Positions 26,042 through 35,122 of a stretch of 64,000 bases of DNA are shown here, piece after piece. The position numbers and the translations under genes are program-made. The notes under the pieces were generated by a model. It did no database searches and was not told the origin of the DNA. It saw only the letters and a program-made list of their open reading frames with translations. Every line of letters begins with the position of its first letter. The first letter of the stretch is position 1. The DNA comes from Microvirga alba. Lineage in GTDB: Bacteria > Pseudomonadota > Alphaproteobacteria > Rhizobiales > Beijerinckiaceae. The DNA lies in contig NZ_JADQDO010000005.1 of assembly GCF_015694465.1 (NCBI RefSeq), forward strand, positions 186,001 through 250,000, in the 5' to 3' direction.

Positions 26042-28978
26042 ATGGCTAAAATCGACGATCTGTTCAACCGCGCCAAGGCGGGCGACCGGGATGCGCGGGT
26101 AATCTCCGTTCGCGGAGCGCGGGAGCACAACCTCAAGAACGTCGATCTGATGGTGCCGCGCGACCACTTCGTGGTGTTCACCGGCTTGTCGGGCTCGGGT
26201 AAGTCGTCGCTTGCCTTCGATACGATCTACGCCGAGGGCCAGCGGCGCTATGTGGAGTCGCTGTCGGCCTATGCGCGCCAGTTTCTGGAGATGATGCAGA
26301 AGCCGGATGTCGACCAGATTGACGGCCTCTCGCCCGCCATCTCGATTGAACAGAAGACCACCTCGCGCAATCCGCGCTCGACGGTCGGTACCGTTACCGA
26401 GATCTATGACTACATGCGCCTGCTCTGGGCGCGCGTCGGCATCCCCTATTCTCCCGCCACGGGGCTTCCCATCGAAAGCCAGACGGTGAGCCAGATGGTA
26501 GACCGGGTGTTGGCTCTGCCGGAGAAGACGCGGCTTTACCTGCTCGCGCCCGTGGTGCGTGGCCGGAAGGGCGAGTACCGCAAGGAAATCGCCGAGTTTC
26601 AGAAGAAGGGCTTTCAGCGCCTCAAAGTGGACGGCGAATACTACGCCATCGACGAGGCCCCTGCCCTCGACAAGAAGTTCAAGCACGACATCGACGTGGT
26701 GGTGGACCGCATCGTGGTGCGCGCCGACATCGCCGCGCGCCTGTCGGAATCCTTCGAGACGGCGCTGGAACTGGCGGATGGCATCGCCGTCATCGAATAT
26801 GCCGACGAGAAGGACGAGAAGGGCCAGCCGAAGCGCATCGTCTTCTCGTCGAAATTCGCCTGTCCCGTCTCCGGATTCACCATCCCCGAGATCGAGCCGC
26901 GCCTGTTCTCGTTCAACAACCCCTTCGGCGCGTGCCCGACCTGCGGCGGCATCGGCCACGAGATGCGCATCAACCCGGACCTGATCGTGCCGGATGACGG
27001 CATCCCGCTGAAGCGCGGCGCCATCGCGCCCTGGGCGAAGTCGACCTCACCCTATTACGGCCAGACGCTGGAGGCCATCACCCGGCACTACAAGGCCTCC
27101 ATGACCAAACCCTGGTCGGAACTGCCGGAGAAGGTCCGCGAGGTCATCCTCTACGGCTCGGGGGATGAGGCCATCCGCATGGCCTATGACGACGGCTTGC
27201 GCGCCTACGAGGTCAAGAAGCCGTTCGAGGGCGTGATCACAAACCTGGAGCGCCGCTACAAGGAAACCGACAGCGACTGGGCGCGCGATGAGATCGGCCG
27301 CTTCATGAGCGAGACGCCCTGCGCGTCTTGCGGCGGCAAGCGGCTCAAACCCGAAGCGCTGGCGGTGAAAATCGCCGGGTCCGATGTCGGCGACGCTACT
27401 GCGCTTTCCGTCCGCGACGCTCATCTCTGGTTCGGCGCGCTCACCGACAAGCTGACCAAGAAGCAGAACGAGATCGCCGGCCGCATCCTGAAAGAGATCC
27501 GCGAACGCCTGACCTTCCTGGTCGATGTGGGCCTGGAGTACCTGACGCTCGCCCGCGCCTCGGGCACGCTCTCCGGCGGCGAGAGCCAGCGTATCCGCCT
27601 CGCCTCCCAGATCGGCTCCGGCTTGACAGGCGTTCTCTACGTCCTCGACGAGCCCTCCATCGGTCTGCATCAGCGCGACAACGAGCGCCTGCTCGTGACG
27701 CTCAAACGCCTACGCGACCTCGGCAACACGGTGATCGTGGTGGAGCACGACGAGGACGCGATCCTGCAGGCCGATTACGTGTTCGACATCGGCCCCGGCG
27801 CCGGCATCCACGGCGGCGAGATCGTCGCCGAGGGCACGCCGAAGCAGATCATGGCGAACCCGAAATCGCTGACCGGCAAATACCTGACCGGCGAAATGTC
27901 CGTGAAGGTGCCCGAGAAGCGCCGCAAGCCCTCGAAGAGCCGTATGCTCAAAGTCGTCGGCGCGAAGGGCAACAATCTGAAGAACGTAACGGCGGAGATC
28001 CCGCTCGGCACGTTCACCTGCATCACCGGCGTCTCAGGCGGCGGCAAGTCGACCCTTGTCATAGACACGCTCTACAAGGCGGTGGCCAAAAAGCTCAACG
28101 GAGCGCTGGAGCATCCCGCACCATTCGAGCGCCTTGAAGGGCTGGACCATCTCGACAAGGTCATCGACATCGACCAATCCCCCATCGGCCGCACGCCGCG
28201 CTCGAACCCCGCGACCTATATCGGCGCGTTCACCCCGATACGCGAATGGTTTGCGGGGCTGCCCGAAGCCAAGGCGCGCGGCTATCAGGCGGGCCGTTTC
28301 TCCTTCAACGTCAAAGGCGGCCGCTGCGAAGCCTGCTCCGGCGACGGCGTCATCAAGATCGAGATGCACTTCCTACCCGACGTCTACGTCACCTGCGACG
28401 TGTGCAAGGGCAAGCGCTACGACCGCGAGACGTTGGAGGTGAAATACCGCGAAAAGTCCATCGCCGACGTGCTCGACATGACGGTGGAGGAAGCCCGCGA
28501 CCTGTTCAAGGCCGTGCCGTCGATCCGCGAGAAGATGCAGACGCTCGCCCGCGTCGGCCTCGATTACGTCCATGTGGGCCAGCAGGCGACGACGCTCTCA
28601 GGCGGCGAGGCGCAGCGCGTCAAGCTCTCGAAGGAACTCTCCAAGCGCGCCACCGGCCGCACTCTCTACATCCTCGACGAACCGACCACCGGCCTCCACT
28701 TCCACGACGTGGCAAAGCTTCTGGAGGTGCTGCATGAACTCGTCGACCAGGGCAATTCCGTCGTCGTGATCGAGCACAACCTGGAAGTCATCAAGACCGC
28801 CGACTGGGTCATCGACATGGGCCCCGAAGGCGGCGACGGCGGCGGCCAGATCGTGGCTCAAGGGACGCCGGAAGACATCTGCAAAGTCGAGGCCAGCCAC
28901 ACCGGCCGGTTCTTGCGCGAGGTGCTCGCACGCAGGCCGCTGAAGAAGGGGAAGGTGAAGCGAGAGGCGGCGGAGTAG
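26042..28978 (+). CDS. uvrA: Excinuclease ABC subunit A
   Basis: 978 residues from ATG 26042 (TTG 26030 would add four). UvrA scans DNA for damage in nucleotide excision repair. First Walker [15 protein letters not shown] near residue 44, signature [18 protein letters not shown] near 510 and Walker [18 protein letters not shown]. The second ATPase shows [31 protein letters not shown] and [15 protein letters not shown]. Zinc-type pairs are visible as CPTCGG, CASCGG, CEACSG and CDVC; the first module reads CPVSG where E. coli has CPxCG. The lysine-rich tail [15 protein letters not shown] ends at 28978, and a degenerate copy of this tail lies at 30231-30380. No clear LexA box precedes it. Confidence 0.98.
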   Translation: MAKIDDLFNRAKAGDRDARVISVRGAREHNLKNVDLMVPRDHFVVFTGLSGSGKSSLAFDTIYAEGQRRYVESLSAYARQFLEMMQKPDVDQIDGLSPAISIEQKTTSRNPRSTVGTVTEIYDYMRLLWARVGIPYSPATGLPIESQTVSQMVDRVLALPEKTRLYLLAPVVRGRKGEYRKEIAEFQKKGFQRLKVDGEYYAIDEAPALDKKFKHDIDVVVDRIVVRADIAARLSESFETALELADGIAVIEYADEKDEKGQPKRIVFSSKFACPVSGFTIPEIEPRLFSFNNPFGACPTCGGIGHEMRINPDLIVPDDGIPLKRGAIAPWAKSTSPYYGQTLEAITRHYKASMTKPWSELPEKVREVILYGSGDEAIRMAYDDGLRAYEVKKPFEGVITNLERRYKETDSDWARDEIGRFMSETPCASCGGKRLKPEALAVKIAGSDVGDATALSVRDAHLWFGALTDKLTKKQNEIAGRILKEIRERLTFLVDVGLEYLTLARASGTLSGGESQRIRLASQIGSGLTGVLYVLDEPSIGLHQRDNERLLVTLKRLRDLGNTVIVVEHDEDAILQADYVFDIGPGAGIHGGEIVAEGTPKQIMANPKSLTGKYLTGEMSVKVPEKRRKPSKSRMLKVVGAKGNNLKNVTAEIPLGTFTCITGVSGGGKSTLVIDTLYKAVAKKLNGALEHPAPFERLEGLDHLDKVIDIDQSPIGRTPRSNPATYIGAFTPIREWFAGLPEAKARGYQAGRFSFNVKGGRCEACSGDGVIKIEMHFLPDVYVTCDVCKGKRYDRETLEVKYREKSIADVLDMTVEEARDLFKAVPSIREKMQTLARVGLDYVHVGQQATTLSGGEAQRVKLSKELSKRATGRTLYILDEPTTGLHFHDVAKLLEVLHELVDQGNSVVVIEHNLEVIKTADWVIDMGPEGGDGGGQIVAQGTPEDICKVEASHTGRFLREVLARRPLKKGKVKREAAE

Positions 28979-28998
28979 AGGGCGACGGGTGCCTACAC

Positions 28999-29166
28999 GG
29001 TCATTCCCGGGGCCACGTAGCAAAAGCCGACCTGAAGGACCACGCGAAGCTGGGAAACCCATACGCGCCGACGCATCCGCATGAATCGACGTGTTTACCG
29101 CCGCGTCCGTTCGTGAACCGTAGTGGTTCTGGATCCCGGGCCCTCCTTCGCAGCCCCGTTATGACA
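28999..29166. repeat. Long palindromic intergenic repeat
   Basis: ggtcattcccggggccacg at the left end pairs imperfectly with ggctgcg...gttatgac-type sequence at the right end (to 29166), with further pairing (cccgggccc, gaac) inside. GTCATTCCCGGGG ends are typical of dispersed intergenic palindromes in Rhizobiales. It fills half of the 374-bp gap between uvrA and the methyltransferase gene. Confidence 0.55.
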
Positions 29167-29352
29167 GTGTGTAGGGTTAACCCCACGACGCCACTTTGAG
29201 CCTCCGCCGGCATATGGACAAAACGGCTGATGATCACCCGGCATCATGCCTCGCAGCATCATCGCGCGCCCCCTACCCGAAAGACCCACCCCGTAACGCT
29301 TGCCCCCCACCGCCCCCAGCGCGATGATCCGCCATTCGCGGTGGAGGCCAAC

Positions 29353-30162
29353 ATGAGCGTCACCGACGTCACTTTTGCGGGGTCGATCCCCACCATCTAC
29401 GAAAAATATCTCGGCCCCATTCTCCTCGAGCCGTATGCCGAGGATCTCGCGGGAAGGCTGAGGCAGATCTCGCAGGGCAGAGTACTTGAGACCGCAGCGG
29501 GAACGGGGATCGTCACCCGAGCCATGGTCAAGTCATTGCCACCCTCGGTCGAGATCGTCGCCATCGACCTCAATCAGGCCATGCTGGACCTCGCCGCCGC
29601 ACGGCCGGAGACACCCCGCGTGACATGGCGGCAAGCGGATGCGCAAAACCTTCCGTTTGAGAATGCCGCCTTCGATGCGGTCGTGTGCCAGCTCGGCGTC
29701 ATGTTTTTCCCCGACAAGATCTCCGCTTATCGTGAGGCGCTGCGTGTGCTGAAGCCCGACGGATTTTTCGTGTTCAATGTCTGGGACCGGCTTGATGCGA
29801 ACCCGGTCAGCCGCGTTGTTGCCGAGGCCGTCGCGAACCTCTTCCCCGAAGACCCGCCGCGTTTCGCCGAGCGGATCCCCTTCGGATACTCCAACCCCGA
29901 CCGGATCCGCGCAGACCTCCAACAAGCAGGTTTCGGGCAGATCCAAATCGAGACGGTCGAGAAGGTTAGCCGGATCCCTTCGCCCCGGTACGCCGCGATC
30001 GGCTTCTGCCAGGGAACCCCGCTCCGCAGCGAAATCGAGGCCCGCGCCCCGGACCGCCTCGACGAGATCACCGACAAAGCAGCCGAGGCCCTTGCCGCCC
30101 GCTTCGGCCGCTCATCGTTCGAGAACTGCATGAGGGCGATCGTCGTGACGGCGCGACACTAG
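29353..30162 (+). CDS. UbiE-like class I SAM-dependent methyltransferase
   Basis: 269 residues from ATG 29353, which has GGAGG 5 bp upstream; the frame is open to 29230 but the extra part looks like noise. SAM motif I is VLETAAGTGIVTRAM (about residues 44-58), motif II is VEIVAIDLNQAMLDLAAAR, and FDAVVCQLGVMFFPDK plus ALRVLKPDGFFVFNVWD are motifs III and IV. The substrate is unknown; this group often methylates quinones, lipids or small molecules. It sits between the intact uvrA and a degenerate uvrA 3' end, like the methyltransferase at 4387-5364 between RTX copies. Confidence 0.85.
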   Translation: MSVTDVTFAGSIPTIYEKYLGPILLEPYAEDLAGRLRQISQGRVLETAAGTGIVTRAMVKSLPPSVEIVAIDLNQAMLDLAAARPETPRVTWRQADAQNLPFENAAFDAVVCQLGVMFFPDKISAYREALRVLKPDGFFVFNVWDRLDANPVSRVVAEAVANLFPEDPPRFAERIPFGYSNPDRIRADLQQAGFGQIQIETVEKVSRIPSPRYAAIGFCQGTPLRSEIEARAPDRLDEITDKAAEALAARFGRSSFENCMRAIVVTARH

Positions 30163-30230
30163 GATCGGTGTAGCCGGGAGATCATGAGACCTGCGGGATC
30201 GACCTCCGCCGGGGGCGTGACGGGTGGATC

Positions 30231-30380
30231 ATGCCTAGGGCCTGCAAGCCGAGGCCCGCGCGGTTCCTGAGGGAAGCGCTCGCGCGGCGGCCGTTGAAAA
30301 AAAAGAAGGCGAAGGCGGCGGAGCAAGCGCACCGCGAAACGCCTCTCGATCCCAAAGTGACGGCCGTCTTTGCGGACTAA
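30231..30380 (+). pseudogene. Degenerate copy of the uvrA 3' end
   Basis: The frame ends in [21 protein letters not shown], which parallels [23 protein letters not shown]-type residues at the end of UvrA. From 30261 about 54 bp align without gaps at roughly 75 percent identity by eye. It then continues for about 19 codons not present in the intact gene and stops at TAA 30378-30380. It may be the old 3' end of uvrA, displaced when the methyltransferase segment arrived. A 49-codon frame from ATG 30231 exists, but no independent function is likely. Confidence 0.75.
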
Positions 30381-30913
30381 CCGCCGCGCGCGGACATCAT
30401 GCGCCGCAGCACTCCGTCTTTCCAGAAATAGTGATGCGCGAGCGCCGCGCCCGCATGGGCGAGCGCCACCACCATGATCGCGTTGGCGGTAAGTTCGTGC
30501 CATCCCTGGATCGGCCGGCGCAGGCTCGAATCTCCTATCCGGGGCAAGGCCCAGAGACCGAACAGGTTGTAGCCGCGCACGAAGGCATTGGCGATGCCGA
30601 GGCCAATGACGGCCGCGAGCAACACATACAGCAGGTAATGGGTCACCTTGGCCAAGAGATGGAGCGCGCCGTTATCGACAGGCGGAAGACTGCGGCCGGG
30701 GCCCGCGCGCCACAGGATGCGCGCGACGAGCACCAGGGCCAGGGCGAAACCGAGGGTCACATGCAGCGACCAGATCCCTGTGCGCCAGGGACCACGAGGA
30801 AAAAGATCGGCCGTCTCACCGAAGATCCAGAGCAGCGGGACCAGCCCGGCGGTGACCCAGTGCATGGCAATCGTCACCCGGTCATAACGATTGTGCGTTG
30901 TGTCGATAGGCAT
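30377..30913 (-). CDS. Cytochrome b561 family protein
   Basis: 178 residues from ATG 30913 (AAGGA about 9 bp upstream; ATG 30931 is an alternative). Four membrane helices carry the haem-ligand histidines: TIAMHWVTAGLVPLLWIF, IWSLHVTLGFALALVLVAR, KVTHYLLYVLLAAVIGLG and WHELTANAIMVVALAHAGAA. Such proteins bind two b haems and pass electrons across or within the membrane, often between quinol and superoxide or other acceptors. The gene's stop overlaps the last bases of the uvrA remnant. The 510-bp region upstream (to 31423) holds no gene. Confidence 0.9.
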   Translation of the reverse strand: MPIDTTHNRYDRVTIAMHWVTAGLVPLLWIFGETADLFPRGPWRTGIWSLHVTLGFALALVLVARILWRAGPGRSLPPVDNGALHLLAKVTHYLLYVLLAAVIGLGIANAFVRGYNLFGLWALPRIGDSSLRRPIQGWHELTANAIMVVALAHAGAALAHHYFWKDGVLRRMMSARGG

Positions 30914-31423
30914 TGAACAATCATCCTTCATGACGCGGCGGCCGGCTGCGCTCCCCCTCACCGTCCGGAAAGGACGATTTGCCGGGAGCGGAAGGCGCAC
31001 CGGATCAGCAATGGGATTGCGAAGCCCTACCCGTGGCATAGGGCTTTAGGTATTTAGAAGTCTTCCAAGGTACCCACTAACGCGGATCTCGCAAGCCTGC
31101 TACCGCTATTGCGACCTCTCATGGGTTGTCGCAGACCTGACTGTCGGGTCAGGCTCGTGCGCCAACATCGGACACGCGGTATCGCACGCCACCCGGAATG
31201 TTGAGAGGCGAGGCTTTTTTCCCTGAATCGCAAATGCCTCGCCCAACTCGGTCGGCGCATTTTCCGGAGACTAGGGCCGCGGTGGTCCGGACGTCCCAAG
31301 CGCCGACCTTGTCACTGCGGATTGCCCTGTATTCCTTCGCCACAAGCTTGACGTCTTCCGCAAAGTAATCAAAGCATCCGCGACTTCATGAACCAATGAA
31401 GTCAAGCATATGGGGCATTCCAA
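30914..31423. other. Long intergenic region with hairpins
   Basis: About 510 bp between the divergent cytochrome b561 and secreted-protein genes. A perfect 8-bp stem aagcccta/tagggctt spans 31022-31046, and ctgac...gtcag lies near 31136-31151. The promoters of both genes should be here. I saw no coding capacity or known RNA. Confidence 0.45.
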
Positions 31424-31909
31424 GTGAAAAAAATTTTGATCGGCGCTGTTCTGGCGGGCCTTCTCGCGCTGCCGGCGCAGGCGCGCAACTTTGCTGTTCC
31501 TGACAAGGATCCGTCGGTCACTCTTACGGTGCCCGACACGTGGAAGGTCGAAGAGATCACCTATGGCTACTCGGCCCAGTCGCCCGGCAAGGACGTGTTC
31601 TTTTCGGTCGAGTACGCCAATGCGCGCGACATCGAAGCCATGCTCGACAACAACGAGCAATGGATGAAGCAGAACAAGATCAAGAAGGTGAAGCCCCAGA
31701 AGATCGAGGGCCCGCTGAACGGTATCGATGCCACCGTCTTCCAGTTCAACACGACCGACGAGAACGGACCGACCCAGGTCGAGTTCGTCCTCCTTCCCGC
31801 CGGCAAGCAGCGGATGATCATGCTGACGCTGTGGGGCTCGGACGAAGAGCGGGCCAAGCACAAGAACGCAATCGACGCGATCATGAACAGCGTCAAGCCG
31901 ATCCCGTAA
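31424..31909 (+). CDS. Small secreted protein of unknown function
   Basis: 161 residues from GTG 31424. The first 20 residues (KKILIGAVLAGLLALPAQA) are a signal peptide. The mature domain, NFAVPDKDPSVTLTVPDTWK then DVFFSVEYAN, VFQFNTTDENGPTQVEFVLL and SDEERAKHKNAIDAIMNSVK, looks like the PsbP/DcrB-like fold that often binds lipids or acts as a periplasmic chaperone. The resemblance is by shape and short motifs only. A hairpin terminator follows. Confidence 0.72.
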   Translation: MKKILIGAVLAGLLALPAQARNFAVPDKDPSVTLTVPDTWKVEEITYGYSAQSPGKDVFFSVEYANARDIEAMLDNNEQWMKQNKIKKVKPQKIEGPLNGIDATVFQFNTTDENGPTQVEFVLLPAGKQRMIMLTLWGSDEERAKHKNAIDAIMNSVKPIP

Positions 31910-31936
31910 TTCGCCGTGCAGCGCAGCGCGTCCATG

Positions 31937-31998
31937 CGGAATAGGAGGGGCTTCTCGCGCTCACTCGCGGCAGCCTGAAGCCTCTCCATTCCGTTTTT
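31937..31998 (+). terminator. Rho-independent terminator
   Basis: The stem cggaataggaggggcttc pairs with gaagcctctccattccg (one bulge) around a loop of about 22 bases and is followed by tttttt. It lies 27 bp after the secreted-protein stop codon. Confidence 0.65.
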
Positions 31999-32132
31999 TG
32001 TCATGACCGCCCGTTGGCGGCCATCCACGCCCTTGCTTCGCGTCGGCGTGGATAAGCGCGGCGTCTGGTCGGGGCCTGAAACCCTTGGTGCTTCTCGCAA
32101 GCGGCGGGGTAGAACGCTCCAGCGCGGCGCGT

Positions 32133-32486
32133 CTAATCAAACCCAAAAATCATCTGGATGCGCTTCCACTCACCGTAAGAGCTTTTGAAGGCCGCGGGGA
32201 TGTGAAACGGAGCGCAGCGTTTGATCGCGCGCAGAGCCGCTCGGGCCGCCTCTGAATCGGCCGGCGAGCCGAGAACCTTCGGCGGTTGAGGCAACGAGCC
32301 GTCGGGCGCGAGGCGGATCTCGACGCGCACCTCCGCCGATCGCGCGCCGGGAGGCAGTGTATAGCAGCGCACGATTTGATCACGAAATAGCCGGAAGAAT
32401 GCATCGCGCTTCTCATTCGTCATGGCATCGGCTGTTGCCGCCGAGGCCAGCATGAGCAAGAGCATGGTGAGGCCGAAGCATCTCAT
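32133..32486 (-). CDS. Secreted small protein, TolA/TonB C-terminal-like
   Basis: 117 residues from ATG 32486, giving a signal peptide MRCFGLTMLLLMLASAATAD. The mature part IVRCYTLPPGARSAEVRVEI, LAPDGSLPQPPKVLGSPAD, AIKRCAPFHIPAA and the end WKRIQMIFGFD match the layout of the small protein at 10013-10465: a first Cys in a Cys-aromatic-x-x-Pro-type segment, a strand with DGSL/SGEV, and a second Cys-x-Pro-type segment. That layout is the C-terminal domain of TolA/TonB without the helical and membrane parts. Function unknown. Confidence 0.68.
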   Translation of the reverse strand: MRCFGLTMLLLMLASAATADAMTNEKRDAFFRLFRDQIVRCYTLPPGARSAEVRVEIRLAPDGSLPQPPKVLGSPADSEAARAALRAIKRCAPFHIPAAFKSSYGEWKRIQMIFGFD

Positions 32487-32747
32487 CTCCCGGAATCCTT
32501 TCCTTCCGCTTGATAATTCTTCCCCTACGCAATGTACAATGCGGGTAGCAGATGGGAGCTTTCGAACCGGCCCGCGCGAGGATGGTCGGCTCCTCATTTC
32601 GCACAACCCATCGTTGAAATACTTCATGCATCGGCGAATGACTCGAGATGCAACGCACTCTGAGAAGATGGCACCACCGACAAAAGGCGGGCAAAGGCGT
32701 CTGCCTTGCGCTATCCTCCGGCGATGCGATTGATCGTGAGGCCCCCG

Positions 32748-33041
32748 ATGAAACGCCCCGTCCTTGCCTTCGCGCTCTCAAGTCTCGCCCTGATCGGCCA
32801 GGCCGAGGCAGCGCCGCAGGCTTCCTCCTGCCCGCCCGGCTTCGTCATGCTTCAGGACAAGAGCACCTGCGTGCGCATCAGCGGCCGGGTGCGGGCGGAT
32901 GGCCTGGTCGGATCTCCGAGCACGCGTGGCGCCAATGCCATCGAAATGCGCAGCAGCGGACGCATTCAGCTCGATGTGCGCAAGCAGACGGAATACGGCC
33001 CCTTGCGCGCCGTCATCCGGGCCGAGGGCCAGGCGCGATAA
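32748..33041 (+). CDS. Truncated porin-like secreted protein
   Basis: 97 residues from ATG 32748 (ATGs at 32706 and 32724 also in frame). A signal peptide ends near AEAAPQ. The remainder aligns with the N-terminal 80 or so mature residues of Rhizobiales porins, including the one next door: CPPGFVMLQDKSTCVRISGR against FFYLPGTETCLRVGGR, and IEMRSSGRIQLDVRKQTEYG against TRGRIQVDARTATAYG. It then stops at TAA, so only two or three beta strands are possible. It may be a decayed porin or a small stand-alone outer-membrane or periplasmic protein. It is convergent with the full porin gene. Confidence 0.65.
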   Translation: MKRPVLAFALSSLALIGQAEAAPQASSCPPGFVMLQDKSTCVRISGRVRADGLVGSPSTRGANAIEMRSSGRIQLDVRKQTEYGPLRAVIRAEGQAR

Positions 33042-33077
33042 GGTGATCGCGCCTCCCCTCGAAAAACAGCCATCCGC

Positions 33078-34415
33078 TCAGAAATCCCGCTGGATGCGGA
33101 AGCGGGCCTGAATCGCCGTGTCCGAATCGATCAGGGTTGGCTGGGAACCACCCGTTCCCGCTTTCAGGGCAAGGATGCGGCCTTGCGTTTGCGCGATGAC
33201 ATAGATGATCTCGGCGCCGATATTCAGGCCGGGGACCGGCGACCAGAACGTGTTGGTGCCCAGGCGCCATTCCCGGAAATCCGGCACGCCGGTCACGTTG
33301 CCGAAGGGCCCGATGGTCGTGGAGGGACCGGAGTAATCGACGCGCGCATAGGACCCGAAGATGCTCGTGCGCCATTCCGGCGTCCAGTAATGCGTGTAGC
33401 CACCGGCCACGGAGAAGCCGCGCCCTCTCTTCAGCTCGCCCGTAACCGTGTCCACATAGACGTCGACAGCGGGCGTGCTGATCAGACCCGCCCCCCACAC
33501 GTTGAGCAGGTCGCTGCCGAAGCCGATATAGCCGAGCGCCGCATCTGCGTAGCCGAGCGACAGCCACGCGGCGTCACCGGCTGCGATCATCGGCAGGTTC
33601 ACGCTGCCCTGGAAGCCCACGGCAAAGCCATATTCCGTATCCGGGAACGTCGCGAAACCGGGAACGAAGCTCGTGACGAGATTGGCGCTGCGGTTCTGAT
33701 GCAGCGCAGCGGAAATCTGCGCTGAGCCCCAGGTGCCGACATAGCGGACGTTGCCGATGACATCGGGGACGGTTTCGCCGCCGTAAGCGAGGACGGCCTG
33801 ACCCACGATGGGCGTGAAGGAATTGTTCTGGCGGCGGCCATAGCCTTCCTCAAGCGACACCGTCGCGGAGAAACCATTGCCAAAGGAATAGGTGTACGCG
33901 AGCAAATCAACGTCCGGCGCATCGTCATAGCGCAGGGTGCCCATGTGGGTGACGGGCAGGTCGGGGCTCGAGAACATCGACGTGACGCGGCCCGCCGTCA
34001 GCCCGCCAAATTGCACGAAGGCCTGGCCCGTGCCGAAGGTCGTGTTGACCGTGCCGGGGCTGTTGTAGGGCAGCCCCCCGACACGCGTGATCTCAAAGCG
34101 GATGAAGGCCCGCAGAAACCCGTAGGCCGTGGCGGTGCGCGCATCGACCTGGATCCTGCCTCGTGTTCGGTAGCCGATGGCGTCATCACCGCGGACCAGA
34201 GGCTGTGCATACCCGATCTCGGCGCGGGCGCGTCCGCCGACCCGCAGACAGGTCTCGGTGCCGGGCAGATAAAAGAATCCCGCCCCGTATGCGGAGCAGA
34301 CGCGGACGTATTCGACGGGTAACGCGGGCTTGGCGGGAAGGTCGGCGGCTTGGGCAGTGCTCATCACGGCAAGGCCTGCCGCAGAGCAGAACAGAAGGCT
34401 TCCGAAACGCGTCAT
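33078..34415 (-). CDS. Rhizobiales-type outer-membrane porin
   Basis: 445 residues. The signal peptide is MTRFGSLLFCSAAGLAVMST with cleavage near AQAAD, followed by the LPAKPALPVEYVRVC opening that typifies the porin family of Rhizobiales. Two cysteines frame GAGFFYLPGTETCLRVGGR. Alternating strands fill the rest, and the protein ends in aromatic FRIQRDF, the C-terminal Phe recognised by the BAM complex. It should form a trimeric diffusion channel. A truncated relative lies convergently at 32748-33041. Confidence 0.93.
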   Translation of the reverse strand: MTRFGSLLFCSAAGLAVMSTAQAADLPAKPALPVEYVRVCSAYGAGFFYLPGTETCLRVGGRARAEIGYAQPLVRGDDAIGYRTRGRIQVDARTATAYGFLRAFIRFEITRVGGLPYNSPGTVNTTFGTGQAFVQFGGLTAGRVTSMFSSPDLPVTHMGTLRYDDAPDVDLLAYTYSFGNGFSATVSLEEGYGRRQNNSFTPIVGQAVLAYGGETVPDVIGNVRYVGTWGSAQISAALHQNRSANLVTSFVPGFATFPDTEYGFAVGFQGSVNLPMIAAGDAAWLSLGYADAALGYIGFGSDLLNVWGAGLISTPAVDVYVDTVTGELKRGRGFSVAGGYTHYWTPEWRTSIFGSYARVDYSGPSTTIGPFGNVTGVPDFREWRLGTNTFWSPVPGLNIGAEIIYVIAQTQGRILALKAGTGGSQPTLIDSDTAIQARFRIQRDF

Positions 34416-34609
34416 GAACTGGCCTCCATCGGCCTGATTCCATACAACGAGCAGGCCTCAGCAAGCCAGATCAGGAATATTTTTCAACTATAAGTCAATT
34501 CCTCTCTTGGAGAATTTAGAGCAACTTGTTCATGAATGTTGCATTCCGGAGACTCCCGCGCCCGGAATACTGCCAAAGCCCGACCTTCCCGTGCGGCGAG
34601 GTCCCTCGC

Positions 34610-34888
34610 CTATCGGGGTATCCCTTCCCGCTCGCGAAGCCGGACATAGGCGTCGAAGTTATCGTGGCCCTGCTGCAAGATTTTCGCGTAGCTGCCGTCT
34701 CTCATCTTCTTAACCATGTCTTCCCGGACCGACTGGAAATCGCTCTGGAGACCGCCGCCGTTACCCAGAAGACCCGGGGAAAACGACTCGAATGCGCCCT
34801 GTGGAGTGGATTGCGTTTGCGCGGAAGCGCCGGTGACCTGGATCAAGAGAAATGTCGCGAACGAGACGGAGGGGATGAGAAGCCGCAT
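34610..34888 (-). CDS. Small secreted protein of unknown function
   Basis: 92 residues from ATG 34888, with GAGG 6 bp upstream; upstream starts to 35002 would bury the signal peptide. The signal peptide MRLLIPSVSFATFLLIQVTG is cut near ASAQT. The mature 70 residues are polar (FSPGLLGNGGGLQSDFQSV, ILQQGHDNFDAYVRLREREG) with no cysteine or recognised motif. It is divergent from the RND pump genes. Confidence 0.6.
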   Translation of the reverse strand: MRLLIPSVSFATFLLIQVTGASAQTQSTPQGAFESFSPGLLGNGGGLQSDFQSVREDMVKKMRDGSYAKILQQGHDNFDAYVRLREREGIPR

Positions 34889-35122
34889 GACGCACCTCGA
34901 AGAGACCGATTGGTCGGACGGCCCGATGTCCGGGCCTGTCACATAACGCTCAAGGTGGCCTTGAGGGTCCCTATGGCTATCCCGAAACAGGAAGGAAAAC
35001 ATTGAGGAGACCGCCTATTTCCCAGCCGGTTTCCCGATTGTCGATGCTCCGCCTCGACCTAGTTTCATGAGGGAGGCGAAGATCGGGGCGCACTCTTTTC
35101 GCGCTTCCTACGGAGCGTCGGA

